Source: Rathayibacter sp. VKM Ac-2754
GTDB taxonomy: Bacteria > Actinomycetota > Actinomycetes > Actinomycetales > Microbacteriaceae
Length of the DNA stretch: 64,000 nt
Direction of reading: 5' to 3'
Assembly (NCBI RefSeq): GCF_009807095.1
Contig: NZ_WUCC01000001.1
Location: 248,001 to 312,000 of the forward strand
The notes beneath the pieces were generated by a model. The model was not told the origin of the DNA and searched no databases. It saw only the letters and a list, made by a program, of their open reading frames with translations. This document shows positions 50,651 through 59,466 of this stretch, piece by piece (position 1 is the first letter of the stretch; the number at the start of each line of letters is the position of its first letter). The position numbers were made by a program, and so were the translations under genes.

Positions 50651-52174
50651 TCAGGACCAGGCGAGACCGGTGAGGTCGAGCGACTCCGTGACCGAGTTGC
50701 CGGCGATGCCGGTGAGGCCGGAGTCGGCGATCACGATGTTGGGGAAGAGGAACAGCGGCACGGCCGGCACGTCGGTGGCGACCTCGGCGACCACGTCCTT
50801 CATGCCGGCGACCCACTCCTCCTGCGAGGCGGCGTCGGCCGCGGTGGCCTTCGTCACCACGTCGGGGTCGTCGTAGCCGAGGTAGTACTCCGGGTCGCCG
50901 AAGTTGGCGAGGAAGTCGCGCGGCTCGACGGCGAGGATGACCGACATCTCGTAGTCGTGGCGGGTGAACACCTTGTCGAGCCAGACGGCGGGGAACTCGT
51001 CCGACGCGATCGTCGCGTCGATGCCGACCTCGGCCAGCTGCGAGACGACGACCTCGGAGACGGCGGTGGCGTAGGGGCGGGTCGGCACGTCGAAGGTGAT
51101 CGAGAGGTCCTCGGCGCCGGCCTCGGCGAGCAGCTCGCGGGCCTTCTCGGGGTCGTAGGCGTACTCGTCGGTCAGGTCCTCGTAGTACGGGTCGGTCGGG
51201 GGGACCATCGCGCCGATGAGCTCGCCGTAGCCGGCCCACGCGGTGTCGATGATCGCCTGGCGGTCGAGGGCGTAGGCGATGGCCTGGCGGATCCGCAGGT
51301 CGTCGAACGGCGCCTCGGCGTTGTTCATCGAGAGCATGATCTCGCCGTTCGAGGTGCCCTGGATGACCTGGTACTCGTCGTTCGTCTCGAACTGCGCGAC
51401 GAGGTCGGGCGCCTGCATGTTGTAGAGCATGTCGACGTCGCCGGCGCGCAGCGCGTTGGTCGAGGCGACCGCGTCGGCGAAGTAGCGGAGGGTGACGTCG
51501 GTCACCGCGGGGGCCTCGCCCCAGTAGCCGTCGCGGGCGGCCAGCGAGATGTGGTCGCCGGTCACGCGCTCGGTGACGGTGTACGGGCCGCTGCCGACGG
51601 GCGTGTTGGCGAGGTCGGCGACTCCGCTCTCGTCGAACATCAGGCCGACGCTGCCGCCCATGTCGAAGAGCCAGGAGTTGCTGGGCCGGGTGAGCACGAC
51701 CTTCGCCTCGGTGGGCGAGACGACGTCGACGCGGTCGAGGACCGCCATCTTGGCCTGGTTGATCTTCCAGTCGGTCTTCACGCGCTCGAGCGAGAACTTG
51801 ACGTCGTCGGCGGTGAACTCGGCGCCGTTCGAGAAGGTGACTCCCTCCTCGAGCACGAAGTCGTACTCGAGCCCGTCGTCGCTGACCGTCCACGACGTCG
51901 CGAGCTTCGGCTGCAGCTCGCCGTCCTGGTCGACGGCGACGAGACCCTCGTAGACGTTGTTCATCAGCGCCTGCGGGATGGCGGCGCCCGCCGTGGTGGT
52001 GAAGTCGAAGTTCGCCGGCTCGCCGGTGAGGCCGACGATCGCGGTCGGGTCGTGCGCCTCGGTGCCGGCTCCGGAGGAGGAGGAGTTGCCGGCGCCGGCA
52101 CTGCAGGCGGAGAGCGCCAGGGCCGAGAGGAGGGCGGTCGCGGCGAGCGCGAGGCGGCGGGGTGTCGTGGTCAC
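50651..52174 (-). CDS. peptide ABC transporter substrate-binding lipoprotein, 507 aa
   Basis: Signal RRLALAATALLSALALSAC with lipobox LSAC, then the family 5 solute-binding fold (YEGLVAVDQDGELQPKLATSW in parts, FSNGAEFTADDVKFSLER, IRQAIAYALDRQAII). Ligands of this family are peptides, nickel or other small amides; the operon amidase favours an amide or peptide. GTG 52174 is chosen because it gives a normal signal peptide; the frame is open upstream without support. Divergent from the FadR-type regulator with a palindromic operator between. Confidence 0.93.
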   Translation of the reverse strand: MTTTPRRLALAATALLSALALSACSAGAGNSSSSGAGTEAHDPTAIVGLTGEPANFDFTTTAGAAIPQALMNNVYEGLVAVDQDGELQPKLATSWTVSDDGLEYDFVLEEGVTFSNGAEFTADDVKFSLERVKTDWKINQAKMAVLDRVDVVSPTEAKVVLTRPSNSWLFDMGGSVGLMFDESGVADLANTPVGSGPYTVTERVTGDHISLAARDGYWGEAPAVTDVTLRYFADAVASTNALRAGDVDMLYNMQAPDLVAQFETNDEYQVIQGTSNGEIMLSMNNAEAPFDDLRIRQAIAYALDRQAIIDTAWAGYGELIGAMVPPTDPYYEDLTDEYAYDPEKARELLAEAGAEDLSITFDVPTRPYATAVSEVVVSQLAEVGIDATIASDEFPAVWLDKVFTRHDYEMSVILAVEPRDFLANFGDPEYYLGYDDPDVVTKATAADAASQEEWVAGMKDVVAEVATDVPAVPLFLFPNIVIADSGLTGIAGNSVTESLDLTGLAWS

Positions 52175-52235
52175 GGGAGCGGCTCCGAGGGGTCGGGCGG
52201 TGCAGGGAGGTGAGGGGGTCGTCAGGGTGGCGCGG

Positions 52236-52252
52236 TACTGGTCTGACCAGTA
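52236..52252. promoter_or_regulatory. FadR/GntR-type operator between regulator and peptide ABC operon
   Basis: TACTGGTCTGACCAGTA is a perfect 8-bp palindrome around one base and contains TGGTCNGACCA, the FadR-subfamily core. A -10 box TAGGAT at 52263-52268 serves the regulator gene, so binding should repress it and probably the divergent operon. Confidence 0.7.
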
Positions 52253-52340
52253 GAAGGAACGGTAGGATGGCGCTGCGACGCGGGTCAAGCGAGGAAACAA
52301 AGATGTAACGTGCCCGACCCCGTCGATGAGAGGGAGACCC

Positions 52341-53096
52341 ATGACGTTCATCGCCGTGCAGAAGGTCAGCGCCTACGAGTCGATCGTCGAGCAGATCGAG
52401 CGGGCGGTCGAAGCCGGCGACCTGAAGCCGGGTGATCGCCTGCCCGGCGAGCGCCAGCTGATGGCCGACTTCTCGGTCAGCCGCGCCACCGTCCGCGAGG
52501 CGCTCCGCGTCCTCCAGGCGACCGGGATCCTCGAGTCCCGACCCGGCGACCCCCGCGGTCCGATGATCACCGCCTACTCCCCCCGCATGCTCGAGAAGTC
52601 GATGGCGCGCCTCGCCCACCTCGAGAGCATCAGCCGGGTCGAGCTGCTCCAGTTCCGCCTCCTGCTCGAGGGGCAGTCGTGCCTGCTCGCGGCCGAGAAC
52701 CGCACCGCGGAGGATCTCGCGCTCATCGAGGAGCACCTGGCCGCCCTGCACGAGGTCGCCCGCGGCGAGGCCGACGGCTTCGGCGAGCGGGTGAACCGCT
52801 TCCACGCGGCGATCCGGCACGCCTCCGGCAACCAGCTGATCGAGGTCTGCGGCAACGTCGTCGGCGGAGTGATGGCGCACCTCGCCGACGGGCGGCTCGT
52901 CACCGAGACCGACCGGCTCGCCCGGATGCGGCAGAGCGCCGCCGACGGCGAGACCCTCGTCGACGCACTGCGGAGGCGCTCACCGCGCGAGGCGGCCGAC
53001 ATCTCGCGCCGCACCATCTACCGCTACTACGCCGACGACCTGACGGCCGACGAGGTGCGCGCGCTGGCGAGCTCGATCCCGGGCGTCGTCGCCTGA
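52341..53096 (+). CDS. FadR-subfamily GntR transcriptional regulator, 251 aa
   Basis: N-terminal winged helix (LKPGDRLPGERQLMADFSVSRATVREALRVL in parts) followed by an FCD all-helical effector domain with metal-type residues (FHAAIRHASGN). ATG 52341 follows GAGAGGGAG; an ATG 5 codons upstream overlaps that site. It should bind the TACTGGTCTGACCAGTA palindrome and control the divergent amide/peptide import operon, responding to a small acid. Confidence 0.92.
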   Translation: MTFIAVQKVSAYESIVEQIERAVEAGDLKPGDRLPGERQLMADFSVSRATVREALRVLQATGILESRPGDPRGPMITAYSPRMLEKSMARLAHLESISRVELLQFRLLLEGQSCLLAAENRTAEDLALIEEHLAALHEVARGEADGFGERVNRFHAAIRHASGNQLIEVCGNVVGGVMAHLADGRLVTETDRLARMRQSAADGETLVDALRRRSPREAADISRRTIYRYYADDLTADEVRALASSIPGVVA

Positions 53097-53150
53097 CCAG
53101 GGCCCGGCGGACCGCGACCGGTAGCATCGGCGGCTCCGACAGGGGGTCGC

Positions 53151-53897
53151 ATGCGGCAGTACACGCCACTCGAGCAGCGGATCGACGACGTCGCGCGGCG
53201 CCTGCTCGCCCGCGGGCCCGCCTCCGGGCTGCGCGCAGGAGTGATCGAGTTCCTGGTGTTCGGCGCGAAGCAGGCCTGGGCCTGCGTGTTCGGTGCGGCG
53301 CTGCTGGTCGTGATCGTCGCCGCGCGGCTCTGGTACCCGGATGACGCGGCCCTCGCCCGCAACGACGCGCTGACTCTGGCTGCGGTCGCACTGCAGATCG
53401 TGATGATCGCGACCCGCCTCGAGACCGGACGCGAGCTGTGGGTGATCGTGATCTTCCACCTCGTCGGCACGGGGATGGAGCTCTTCAAGACCGACGTCGG
53501 CTCGTGGAGCTACGCGGCCGACGGGGTGCTGCGGATCGGCGCGGTCCCCTTGTTCAGCGGGTTCCTCTACGCCTCCGTGGGCTCGTACATGGTGCGGATC
53601 CACCGTCTCTTCGACTTGCGCTTCGACCGCTGGCCCTCCGGCTGGCTGACGGCGACGGCCGCCGTGCTGATCTACGTCAACTTCTTCAGCCACCACTTCC
53701 TGCCCGACGCGCGCTGGCTGATCCTCGTCTTCGTGGCCCTGCTGTGGTTCCGGACGACGATGGTCTACCGCGTGCACCGCGGGACGCACCGAATGCCGCT
53801 GCTCGTCGCCTTCGCGCTGGTCGCCTTCGCTGTGCCGATTCGGTCGCCGCAGAGCGGCGCCCCGCAGTCGGCTTCCCGGGATGGCCGCGTTCCGTAG
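53151..53897 (+). CDS. DUF817 membrane protein, apparently C-terminally truncated, 248 aa
   Basis: The N-terminal 225 residues match DUF817 (LIEFLVFGAKQAWACVFGA-like start, TRLETGRELWVI, FHLVGTGMELFKTDVGSWSY, FSHHFLPDARW), with about six membrane helices. Known members continue with a further helix pair; here the frame changes at about 53840 to AVPIRSPQSGAPQSASRDG and stops, exactly where a 113-bp repeat begins. So the gene probably lost its end to the repeat. A -10 box TAGCAT lies at 53122-53127. Function of DUF817 is unknown. Confidence 0.75.
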   Translation: MRQYTPLEQRIDDVARRLLARGPASGLRAGVIEFLVFGAKQAWACVFGAALLVVIVAARLWYPDDAALARNDALTLAAVALQIVMIATRLETGRELWVIVIFHLVGTGMELFKTDVGSWSYAADGVLRIGAVPLFSGFLYASVGSYMVRIHRLFDLRFDRWPSGWLTATAAVLIYVNFFSHHFLPDARWLILVFVALLWFRTTMVYRVHRGTHRMPLLVAFALVAFAVPIRSPQSGAPQSASRDGRVP

Positions 53898-53957
53898 AGC
53901 GTCCTGCGTCCGGCGACGTGAATCCGCTCGAACGCGGATTCCCGGATACGCCTGTTC
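53845..53957. repeat. 113-bp repeat, copy 1, at the truncated end of DUF817
   Basis: Similar to 54777-54890 through CGCCGC, CAGTCGGC/CGGTCGGC, TGGCCG, AGAGCGTCC, GGCGACG, AATCCGCT, ACGCGGAT, CCGGAT and GCGCCT-like strings in the same order. It contains an AATCCGC/GCGGATT hairpin. It encodes the odd end of the DUF817 frame. Confidence 0.75.
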
Positions 53958-54034
53958 CTTGTACACGCCGACGTGAGATGACTCCTCCGTCAAGCCCGGA
54001 CCGCGGGCCGCCGCGGCCTGACAGGCTGTCGGCC

Positions 54035-54775
54035 GTGCCTCCCTGGTCCCTCGCCCTGCTCAGCGGCGCCATCGGCGGCGCCACCCTCCTCATCGGCGCC
54101 GCGCTCGCATGGTTCGTCCGCGTGCCTCCGAAGCTCACCGCCGCGATCTCGGCGTTCGGAGCCGGCGTGCTGATCTCGGCGCTCGCCTACGAACTCGTCG
54201 AAGAGGCGGCCGACGACGGTGGGCTGCTGCCGACCGTGCTCGGCACCCTCGTCGGCGCCCTCGTCTTCGTCGGAGCCGACGCCCTGCTCACCCGCGCGGG
54301 AGCCGGCGACCGCAAGAGCTCGAAGGGCTCGGGCGGAGGCGGCGGCGCGGCGATCGCGGCGGGCGCGCTGATCGATGGGATCCCCGAGTCGATCGTGCTC
54401 GGCCTCTCGGTCGCGCAGGGCGGTGCAGGAGCCGCGATCAGCGTGCCGATCGTCGCCGCCGTCGCCATCTCGAACCTGCCCGAGGGCCTCTCCTCCACCG
54501 TCGGCATGAAGACCGACGGGCGCTCGGCCCGCTACGTCTTCACGGTCTGGGGAGGCATCGCGGGGCTGTCCGCGATCGCCGCGCTCGTCGGCTTCCTCGT
54601 CTTCGCGACGGCGCCGGGAGCGGTGGTCGCGTTCGTGACGACGGTCGCCGCCGGCGCGATCCTCGCGATGATCTCGAACACGATGATCCCCGAGGCGTTC
54701 GACCGCAACGACGTCTTGACCGGGCTGTACTCCGTGCTCGGATTCGTCACCGCGTTCACGCTGCATTCGATCTGA
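54035..54775 (+). CDS. ZIP-family metal transporter, 246 aa
   Basis: Eight membrane segments. The ZIP metal-binding helices are recognisable as AALIDGIPESIVLGL-like (helix 4) and SNLPEGLSST (helix 5); in helix 4 the usual His is Asp, so metal preference is uncertain. A Gly/Ser/Lys loop (about 88-100) replaces the common His-rich loop. GTG 54035 gives a normal N-terminus (PPWSLALLSGAIGG); ATG 53978 adds 19 Pro/Arg-rich residues. The gene sits between two copies of a 113-bp repeat. Confidence 0.85.
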   Translation: MPPWSLALLSGAIGGATLLIGAALAWFVRVPPKLTAAISAFGAGVLISALAYELVEEAADDGGLLPTVLGTLVGALVFVGADALLTRAGAGDRKSSKGSGGGGGAAIAAGALIDGIPESIVLGLSVAQGGAGAAISVPIVAAVAISNLPEGLSSTVGMKTDGRSARYVFTVWGGIAGLSAIAALVGFLVFATAPGAVVAFVTTVAAGAILAMISNTMIPEAFDRNDVLTGLYSVLGFVTAFTLHSI

Positions 54776-54776
54776 A

Positions 54777-54890
54777 CGCCGCGAAACGGCGTTCCGCGGT
54801 CGGCGGAGCAGGTGGCCGGTTCCCGCAGAGCGTCCCGCTTGCGGCGACGGAAATCCGCTGAGACGCGGATCTCCGGATGCGCCTCGTGGG
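54777..54890. repeat. 113-bp repeat, copy 2, after the ZIP gene
   Basis: Same order of blocks as 53845-53957 in the same orientation, 932 bp further on. It opens the gene-free stretch 54776-55313. Confidence 0.75.
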
Positions 54891-54939
54891 TGAGGGCTGG
54901 TCTGCAAGGGAGGTCTGCTGGGTACGGCGCCTCGGGTAG

Positions 54940-55065
54940 CTCGCTGGTCGAGTAGCCCCGCAAGGGCGTATCGAGACCCGTCACCGTCAGCAGAGCGGGT
55001 ATGCAGACCTCGCCCACTGACGACGGGGATCTCGATACGCCCGCTCCGCGGGCTACTCGATCAGC
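54940..55065. repeat. hairpin-repeat cluster 4 (B-A pair)
   Basis: An inverted copy at 54940-54979 and a forward copy at 55027-55065 of the dispersed hairpin repeat. Together with the 113-bp repeat and the hairpin at 55235-55274 they occupy most of a 538-nt gap without genes. Confidence 0.88.
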
Positions 55066-55234
55066 AGGCAGCGGCGCACGCCATCAGCCGAGCGCGTCGC
55101 CCCACAGCGGAGGCCGCCCCCTCTCAGCTGATGGTGTGCGCTCCCCCGCAGTCTGGACGGCTTGCCCGCTCGTCGAGGAGCTGAGCCGGGAAGCGCACTG
55201 CTGGCAGGGGAGGGAGCTCCGGCTCGTGAGATCC

Positions 55235-55274
55235 GGTTCGGCTCGCTGGAATCGGCCGGATCGACGAGCCGAAC
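55235..55274. repeat. GGTTCGGCTCG hairpin, copy 2
   Basis: GTTCGGCTCG (55236-55245) pairs with CGAGCCGAAC (55265-55274); the loop resembles copy 1 at 32650-32690 (GGAAT, GGC, GGATC). It is 40 nt after the aminotransferase stop on the minus strand and may terminate it. Confidence 0.7.
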
Positions 55275-55313
55275 GAGATTCGGCGAGCCGGAGGTGCGCC
55301 ACTGGCGCGCGTC

Positions 55314-56657
55314 TCAGCCGCTGAAGGCGGTCAGCGCGTCGTCGAGGATGCCCAGCCCGCGGGCGACCTCCGCCGGCGTCACGACGGCCGGGGGCACCAC
55401 GTGGATGCGGTTGTCGGCGGTGAAGGGCAGGAGGCCCCGCGAGAGCAGGTCGGCCTTCAGGCGGCCGACGGCGGCGGCGGGCAGCGGCTCGCGGGTCGCG
55501 CGGTCGGTCACGAGCTCCAGCGCCCAGAAGACGCCCGAGCCGCGGACCTCGCCGATGACGTCGTGCTTCGCCTCGAGCGCTGCCAGGCCGGGAGCGAGGT
55601 GCTCCGATCCGATGGTCTTCGCGTTGTCGACGATGCCCTCCTCCGCCATCGCCTCGAGCGTCGCGACGACGCTCGCCGCAGCGAGCGGGTGCCCGGAGTA
55701 GGTGAGCCCGCCCGGGAAGACGCGCTCGTCGAAGTGGTGCGCGATCGGGTCCGAGATGACGACGCCTCCGATCGGCACGTAGCCCGAGTTGACGCCCTTC
55801 GCGAAGGTGATGAGGTCGGGGCGCACGTCGAACGCGTCGAAGGCGAACCACTCGCCGGTGCGGCCGAAGCCGGCCATCACCTCGTCGAGGATGAGCTGGA
55901 TGCCGTAGCGATCGGCGATCGCGCGGACGCCGGGGAGGTAGCCGGGCGGCGGGGTCAGGATGCCGGCGGTGCCGGGGATCGTCTCGATCAGGAACGCGGC
56001 GATCGACTCCGGACCCTCGGCCTGCACGACGCGCTCGAGGTGGTGCAGCGCGCGCTCGCACTCCTGCTCGGGGGTCTCGGCCCAGAACTCGCTGCGGTAG
56101 AGGTACGGGCCGAAGGCGTGCACGTGTCCGCGGGCGTACTCGTTGGGGATGCGGCGCCAGTCACCGGTCGAGACGATGGCCGCTCCGGTGTTGCCGTGGT
56201 ACGAGCGGTAGAGCGAGACGACCTTGTCGCGGCCGGTGTACAGGCGCGCCATGCGGATCGCGTTCTCGTTGGCGTCCGCGCCTCCGTTGGTGAAGAAGAC
56301 CTTCTCGAAGCCCTCGGGGGCCCGCTCGGTGATGAGGCGCGCGGCCTCGGCACGGGTCTCGTTGGCGGCCGCGGGGCCGACCGTGGTGAGGATCGCCGCC
56401 TGCTCCTGGATCGCCGCGACGACCTTCGGGTGCTGGTAGCCGATGTTGACGTTGACCAGCTGGCTCGAGAAGTCGAGGTAGTGGGTGCCGTCGACGTCCC
56501 AGACCTCGCAGCCGAGGCCGCCGGCGATCGGCAGCGGGTTCAGCGAGCCCTGGGCCGACCACGAGTGGAACACGCGCGAGCGGTCGGCGGCGCTGACGGA
56601 GGCGTTGTCGCGGACGGAGCCGTCGTGGACGTCGTTCGGAGTCGTCGAGAGGGTCAT
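55314..56657 (-). CDS. class-III omega-aminotransferase, 447 aa
   Basis: PLP fold I enzyme: FFTNGGADANENAIRMAR, SYHGNTGAA, LILDEVMAGFGRTG and the Schiff-base Lys287 in ITFAKGVNSGY. Substrate candidates are beta-alanine, GABA or other omega-amines, giving semialdehydes. ATG 56657 has GGAG nearby and CACGAT 6 nt upstream. It is divergent from a PucR regulator, and the CGGATCCGTCCAA box in the gap also occurs before the methylmalonate-semialdehyde dehydrogenase gene 5.5 kb away, which suits conversion of beta-alanine to acetyl-CoA. Confidence 0.92.
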   Translation of the reverse strand: MTLSTTPNDVHDGSVRDNASVSAADRSRVFHSWSAQGSLNPLPIAGGLGCEVWDVDGTHYLDFSSQLVNVNIGYQHPKVVAAIQEQAAILTTVGPAAANETRAEAARLITERAPEGFEKVFFTNGGADANENAIRMARLYTGRDKVVSLYRSYHGNTGAAIVSTGDWRRIPNEYARGHVHAFGPYLYRSEFWAETPEQECERALHHLERVVQAEGPESIAAFLIETIPGTAGILTPPPGYLPGVRAIADRYGIQLILDEVMAGFGRTGEWFAFDAFDVRPDLITFAKGVNSGYVPIGGVVISDPIAHHFDERVFPGGLTYSGHPLAAASVVATLEAMAEEGIVDNAKTIGSEHLAPGLAALEAKHDVIGEVRGSGVFWALELVTDRATREPLPAAAVGRLKADLLSRGLLPFTADNRIHVVPPAVVTPAEVARGLGILDDALTAFSG

Positions 56658-56695
56658 GACTCCATCGTGCCGCCTCGGGGCCACTCAGCGACTGC

Positions 56696-56724
56696 CGGAT
56701 CCGTCCAACCTGCAGCTCTACGAT
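56696..56724. promoter_or_regulatory. PucR-regulon box and pucR-type promoter
   Basis: CGGATCCGTCCAA at 56696-56708 is exactly repeated (inverted) at 62195-62207. A -10 box TACGAT at 56719-56724 serves the PucR gene, with a 22-nt leader. A partial second half-site TGGAC follows at 56724-56728. Confidence 0.6.
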
Positions 56725-56752
56725 GGACACACCGTCACGACTGGAGCCGCCC

Positions 56753-58255
56753 ATGCCCGCGACCGTCCGCGATCTGCTCGCCGAGCCGGCCTTCCGGCTC
56801 CGGATCCTCGCCGGCGTGCACGACGAGGCGGCGCTCGACGCCCCGCTGGTCTGGGCGCACTCGTCCGACCTCGTCGACCCGACTCCGTGGCTCGAGTCGG
56901 GACAGCTGCTGCTCACCGACGGCGTGCACTTCACGGGCGAGCACCCGGCCGAGTTCTCGGAGGGCTACGTCGCCCGCCTGCGCGGCCGCGGCATCCGTGC
57001 GCTCGGCTTCGCGACCGAGATCGTGCACGACGAGGTGCCGGCCCGCCTCGTGGCGGCGTGCGAGCGGCAGGGCCTGCCGCTGCTCGAGGTCGCCGAGCGG
57101 ACCCCGTTCATGGGCATCATCCGCTTCGTGGCCGACGTCATCTCGCGCGAGCAGCGCGAACGGCTCGAGTGGTCGCTCGAGGCGCAGCGGCGCGTCGCGC
57201 GGGCGGCGCTGCGCCCCGACGGGCTCGCGGCGATCCTCTCGGAGCTCGAGCGCCAGCTCGACTGCTGGGTCGCGCTCTACGACGCGGTCGGGCAGCGCGT
57301 GCACCTGCCGACGCGACTCGACGTGCCGGAGGCGGCGGAGGCGTCGGTCGCCGCGGCGGTGCGGCACGCCCTCTCCCGCGGCAGCCGCGCGGGCCTGCGC
57401 CTCGACGACGGCGGAGGGGTCACCCTGCAGACCCTGGGGCAGCGCGACCACCTGCGCGGCGTTCTCGCGGTGGGCACCGGGACTCCGCTCGACCCGGCGG
57501 GCAACGACCTGGTCGCGAGTGTGATCGGACTCGCGAGCATCGCTCTCGAGCAGCGGCGGGCGCTCGACACCTCCCGCCGACAGCTGCGCTCGGGTCTGCT
57601 CGAGCTGCTCGCCGCGGGGGCGTTCGACGTCGCCGCCCGCACCGCGCGACAGCTCTGGGGCACGCTCCCCGCCGAGCCGGTGCGGATCAGCGTGCTGAGC
57701 GAGCCGGTCCTCGGCGACTCGCTGCTCGACGAGCTGGAGGTCTTCGCCGAGGACGACGGTGCGCGCCTCTTCTTCGCCGAGCGCGACTCCGCCCTCGTGG
57801 TCGTCACCGGCGCCGACGATCTGGACCTGATCGCGGGAGTGCTGGAGCGCCACGGCGCGACCGCCGGCGCATCCGCCCCGATCGTCTGGGCCGACCTCGA
57901 TCGAGGGCTGGCGGAGGCGCGGCGCGCGGCCGAGCGCGCCACCCCCGACCGCCCGCTGCTGCGCTTCGAGGACGTGGCCGAGCAGGGCATGCTCGGCCTG
58001 CTCGCCGCCTCCGGTGCGGAGCCGCTCGCCCGGCGGATGCTCGAGCCGCTGCTGACGCCCGAGGGCACCGTGCTGCTCGAGTCGGCACGCGTCTGGCTCC
58101 GGCGCAACGGCGCCTGGGACCCGGCCGCCCGCGAGCTCGGCGTGCACCGGCACACGCTCCGCAACCGCATCACCGCGGTGGAGCGGGCCCTCGGCATCGA
58201 CTTCGACGACTTCGGCGCCCGCAGCGAGCTCTGGACCGCCATGCGCTTCCTCTGA
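56753..58255 (+). CDS. PucR-family transcriptional regulator, 500 aa
   Basis: N-terminal PucR domain (TVRDLLAEPAFRLRILAGV, LLLTDGVHF), a GGDEF-like middle part (RISVLSEPVLG to FFAERDSALVVV) and a C-terminal HTH_30 (WDPAARELGVHRHTLRNRI). Such proteins usually activate catabolic genes on sensing nitrogen compounds. ATG 56753 has GGAG 7 nt upstream and lies behind the -10 box; ATG 56723 overlaps that box. It likely controls the divergent aminotransferase and, by shared box, the semialdehyde dehydrogenase. Confidence 0.9.
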   Translation: MPATVRDLLAEPAFRLRILAGVHDEAALDAPLVWAHSSDLVDPTPWLESGQLLLTDGVHFTGEHPAEFSEGYVARLRGRGIRALGFATEIVHDEVPARLVAACERQGLPLLEVAERTPFMGIIRFVADVISREQRERLEWSLEAQRRVARAALRPDGLAAILSELERQLDCWVALYDAVGQRVHLPTRLDVPEAAEASVAAAVRHALSRGSRAGLRLDDGGGVTLQTLGQRDHLRGVLAVGTGTPLDPAGNDLVASVIGLASIALEQRRALDTSRRQLRSGLLELLAAGAFDVAARTARQLWGTLPAEPVRISVLSEPVLGDSLLDELEVFAEDDGARLFFAERDSALVVVTGADDLDLIAGVLERHGATAGASAPIVWADLDRGLAEARRAAERATPDRPLLRFEDVAEQGMLGLLAASGAEPLARRMLEPLLTPEGTVLLESARVWLRRNGAWDPAARELGVHRHTLRNRITAVERALGIDFDDFGARSELWTAMRFL

Positions 58256-58369
58256 CGGCGCGGGCCCCGATCCGCGGAGTGGAGGCGCCCCGGCGGACGT
58301 GGCACATTTCTCTTGGTGGCCCGGCGGGCGACCCGCGTCCGTCGGGGCGAGCGGCTCCGGAGAGAGGAG

Positions 58370-59284
58370 ATGGCGGTGGTCTTCCTCCAGCAGGCCCAGC
58401 GCTCGTCGCAGGGCTTCTCGCCGGCGGCGGCGCGGATGAAGGCGTCGAAGACCCTGGGGCCCGTCCAGCTCGCGCAGGTGACGGCGCCGAAGGGCCGGGA
58501 CGACGCCGGGTCGGGGTACAGCGATCCGAAGGACGCGTTCGTGTGGGCGTTCGTCACCTCGGGCGCGATCATCAGCCACCGCGGGTCGCTCGAGATCCCG
58601 TGCGAGGCGGGACAGCTCGCGGTGAGTCACATGCCGCAGGTGTCGGGGTTCGAGCTCACCCCGGGCTTCCGGAGCCTGTCGATCCGGATCGCCAGCACGG
58701 CCCTGCCGCTGTCCCCCACGGAGGTCGAGGCGATGTCGACGACGACGTTCCTCGTCGAGGAGGGCGCGCCCCGGCTGCTGGGGTCGATGGCGTCGTACGT
58801 GATGTCCCTCCGGACGCCGCTGGGCCCGGCATCGGAGGCGGCCTTCGCGCAATCGGTGATCGACCTGACCCGCGCCTTCGTCGACGACGTCCTCGACCAG
58901 CGCACGGAGCCGTCGATCGAGCGCCGGCTGCTGCTCGGGCGGGCGCGGGACTACATCGTCCGCCACGCCGCCAGCCCGTCCACGACGCCCTCCGTCGTCG
59001 CCGAGCAGATGGCGGTGTCGGTGCGGACGCTGCAGAAGCTGTTCGAGCGCGAAGGATCCACCGTCGCCGCCGAGATCCTGTCGGCCCGCCTCGCCCGCGC
59101 TCGCGCCCTGCTGGAGCGCTCGGCTCCCGAGGCGGTCAGCATCCGCGCGGTCGCCGAGCGCAGCGGCTTCCGGTCGGCGTCGGCGTTCAGCCGGGCGTTC
59201 GCCCAGCACTCGGGCCGCTCGCCGCGCTCCTGGCGGGACGATGCGGGCTCCTCCGCCGCGGTCCGAGACCGCTCGACCTCGTGA
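58370..59284 (+). CDS. AraC-family transcriptional regulator, 304 aa
   Basis: An AraC-type N-terminal ligand domain (AFVWAFVTSGAIISHRG, GQLAVSHMPQVSGFEL) and a C-terminal double HTH (VVAEQMAVSVRTLQKLFEREG and RAVAERSGFRSASAFSRAFAQHSGRSPRSWR in parts). ATG 58370 follows GGAGAGAGG; starts at GTG 58316 or TTG 58313 would add an Arg-rich leader. It precedes an arylesterase/perhydrolase-like gene by 182 nt, its possible target. Confidence 0.88.
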   Translation: MAVVFLQQAQRSSQGFSPAAARMKASKTLGPVQLAQVTAPKGRDDAGSGYSDPKDAFVWAFVTSGAIISHRGSLEIPCEAGQLAVSHMPQVSGFELTPGFRSLSIRIASTALPLSPTEVEAMSTTTFLVEEGAPRLLGSMASYVMSLRTPLGPASEAAFAQSVIDLTRAFVDDVLDQRTEPSIERRLLLGRARDYIVRHAASPSTTPSVVAEQMAVSVRTLQKLFEREGSTVAAEILSARLARARALLERSAPEAVSIRAVAERSGFRSASAFSRAFAQHSGRSPRSWRDDAGSSAAVRDRSTS

Positions 59285-59351
59285 CCCTGCGCGAACGGAG
59301 GCGTGACGTCACGCGCATTCCGCGGGCCGCCGCAGCGGACGAGGACACGCT

Positions 59352-59377
59352 GGTGGAGGTCGTGAAAGCGCTCCACC
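59352..59377 (+). promoter_or_regulatory. GGTGGAG/CTCCACC inverted repeat upstream of the hydrolase
   Basis: Seven-base arms 59352-59358 and 59371-59377 with a 12-nt spacer that contains GAAAGCGC. It may be an operator for the preceding AraC regulator or a LacI-type site; evidence is only the symmetry. Confidence 0.35.
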
Positions 59378-59466
59378 GTCGTGGCGCGCGGCCACGTCTC
59401 ACGGGATCGTGAGTCGAGCAGAGATCGTCGCGACGGCTCGTCGCGACGCGAGCGTGGAGGTTGATC

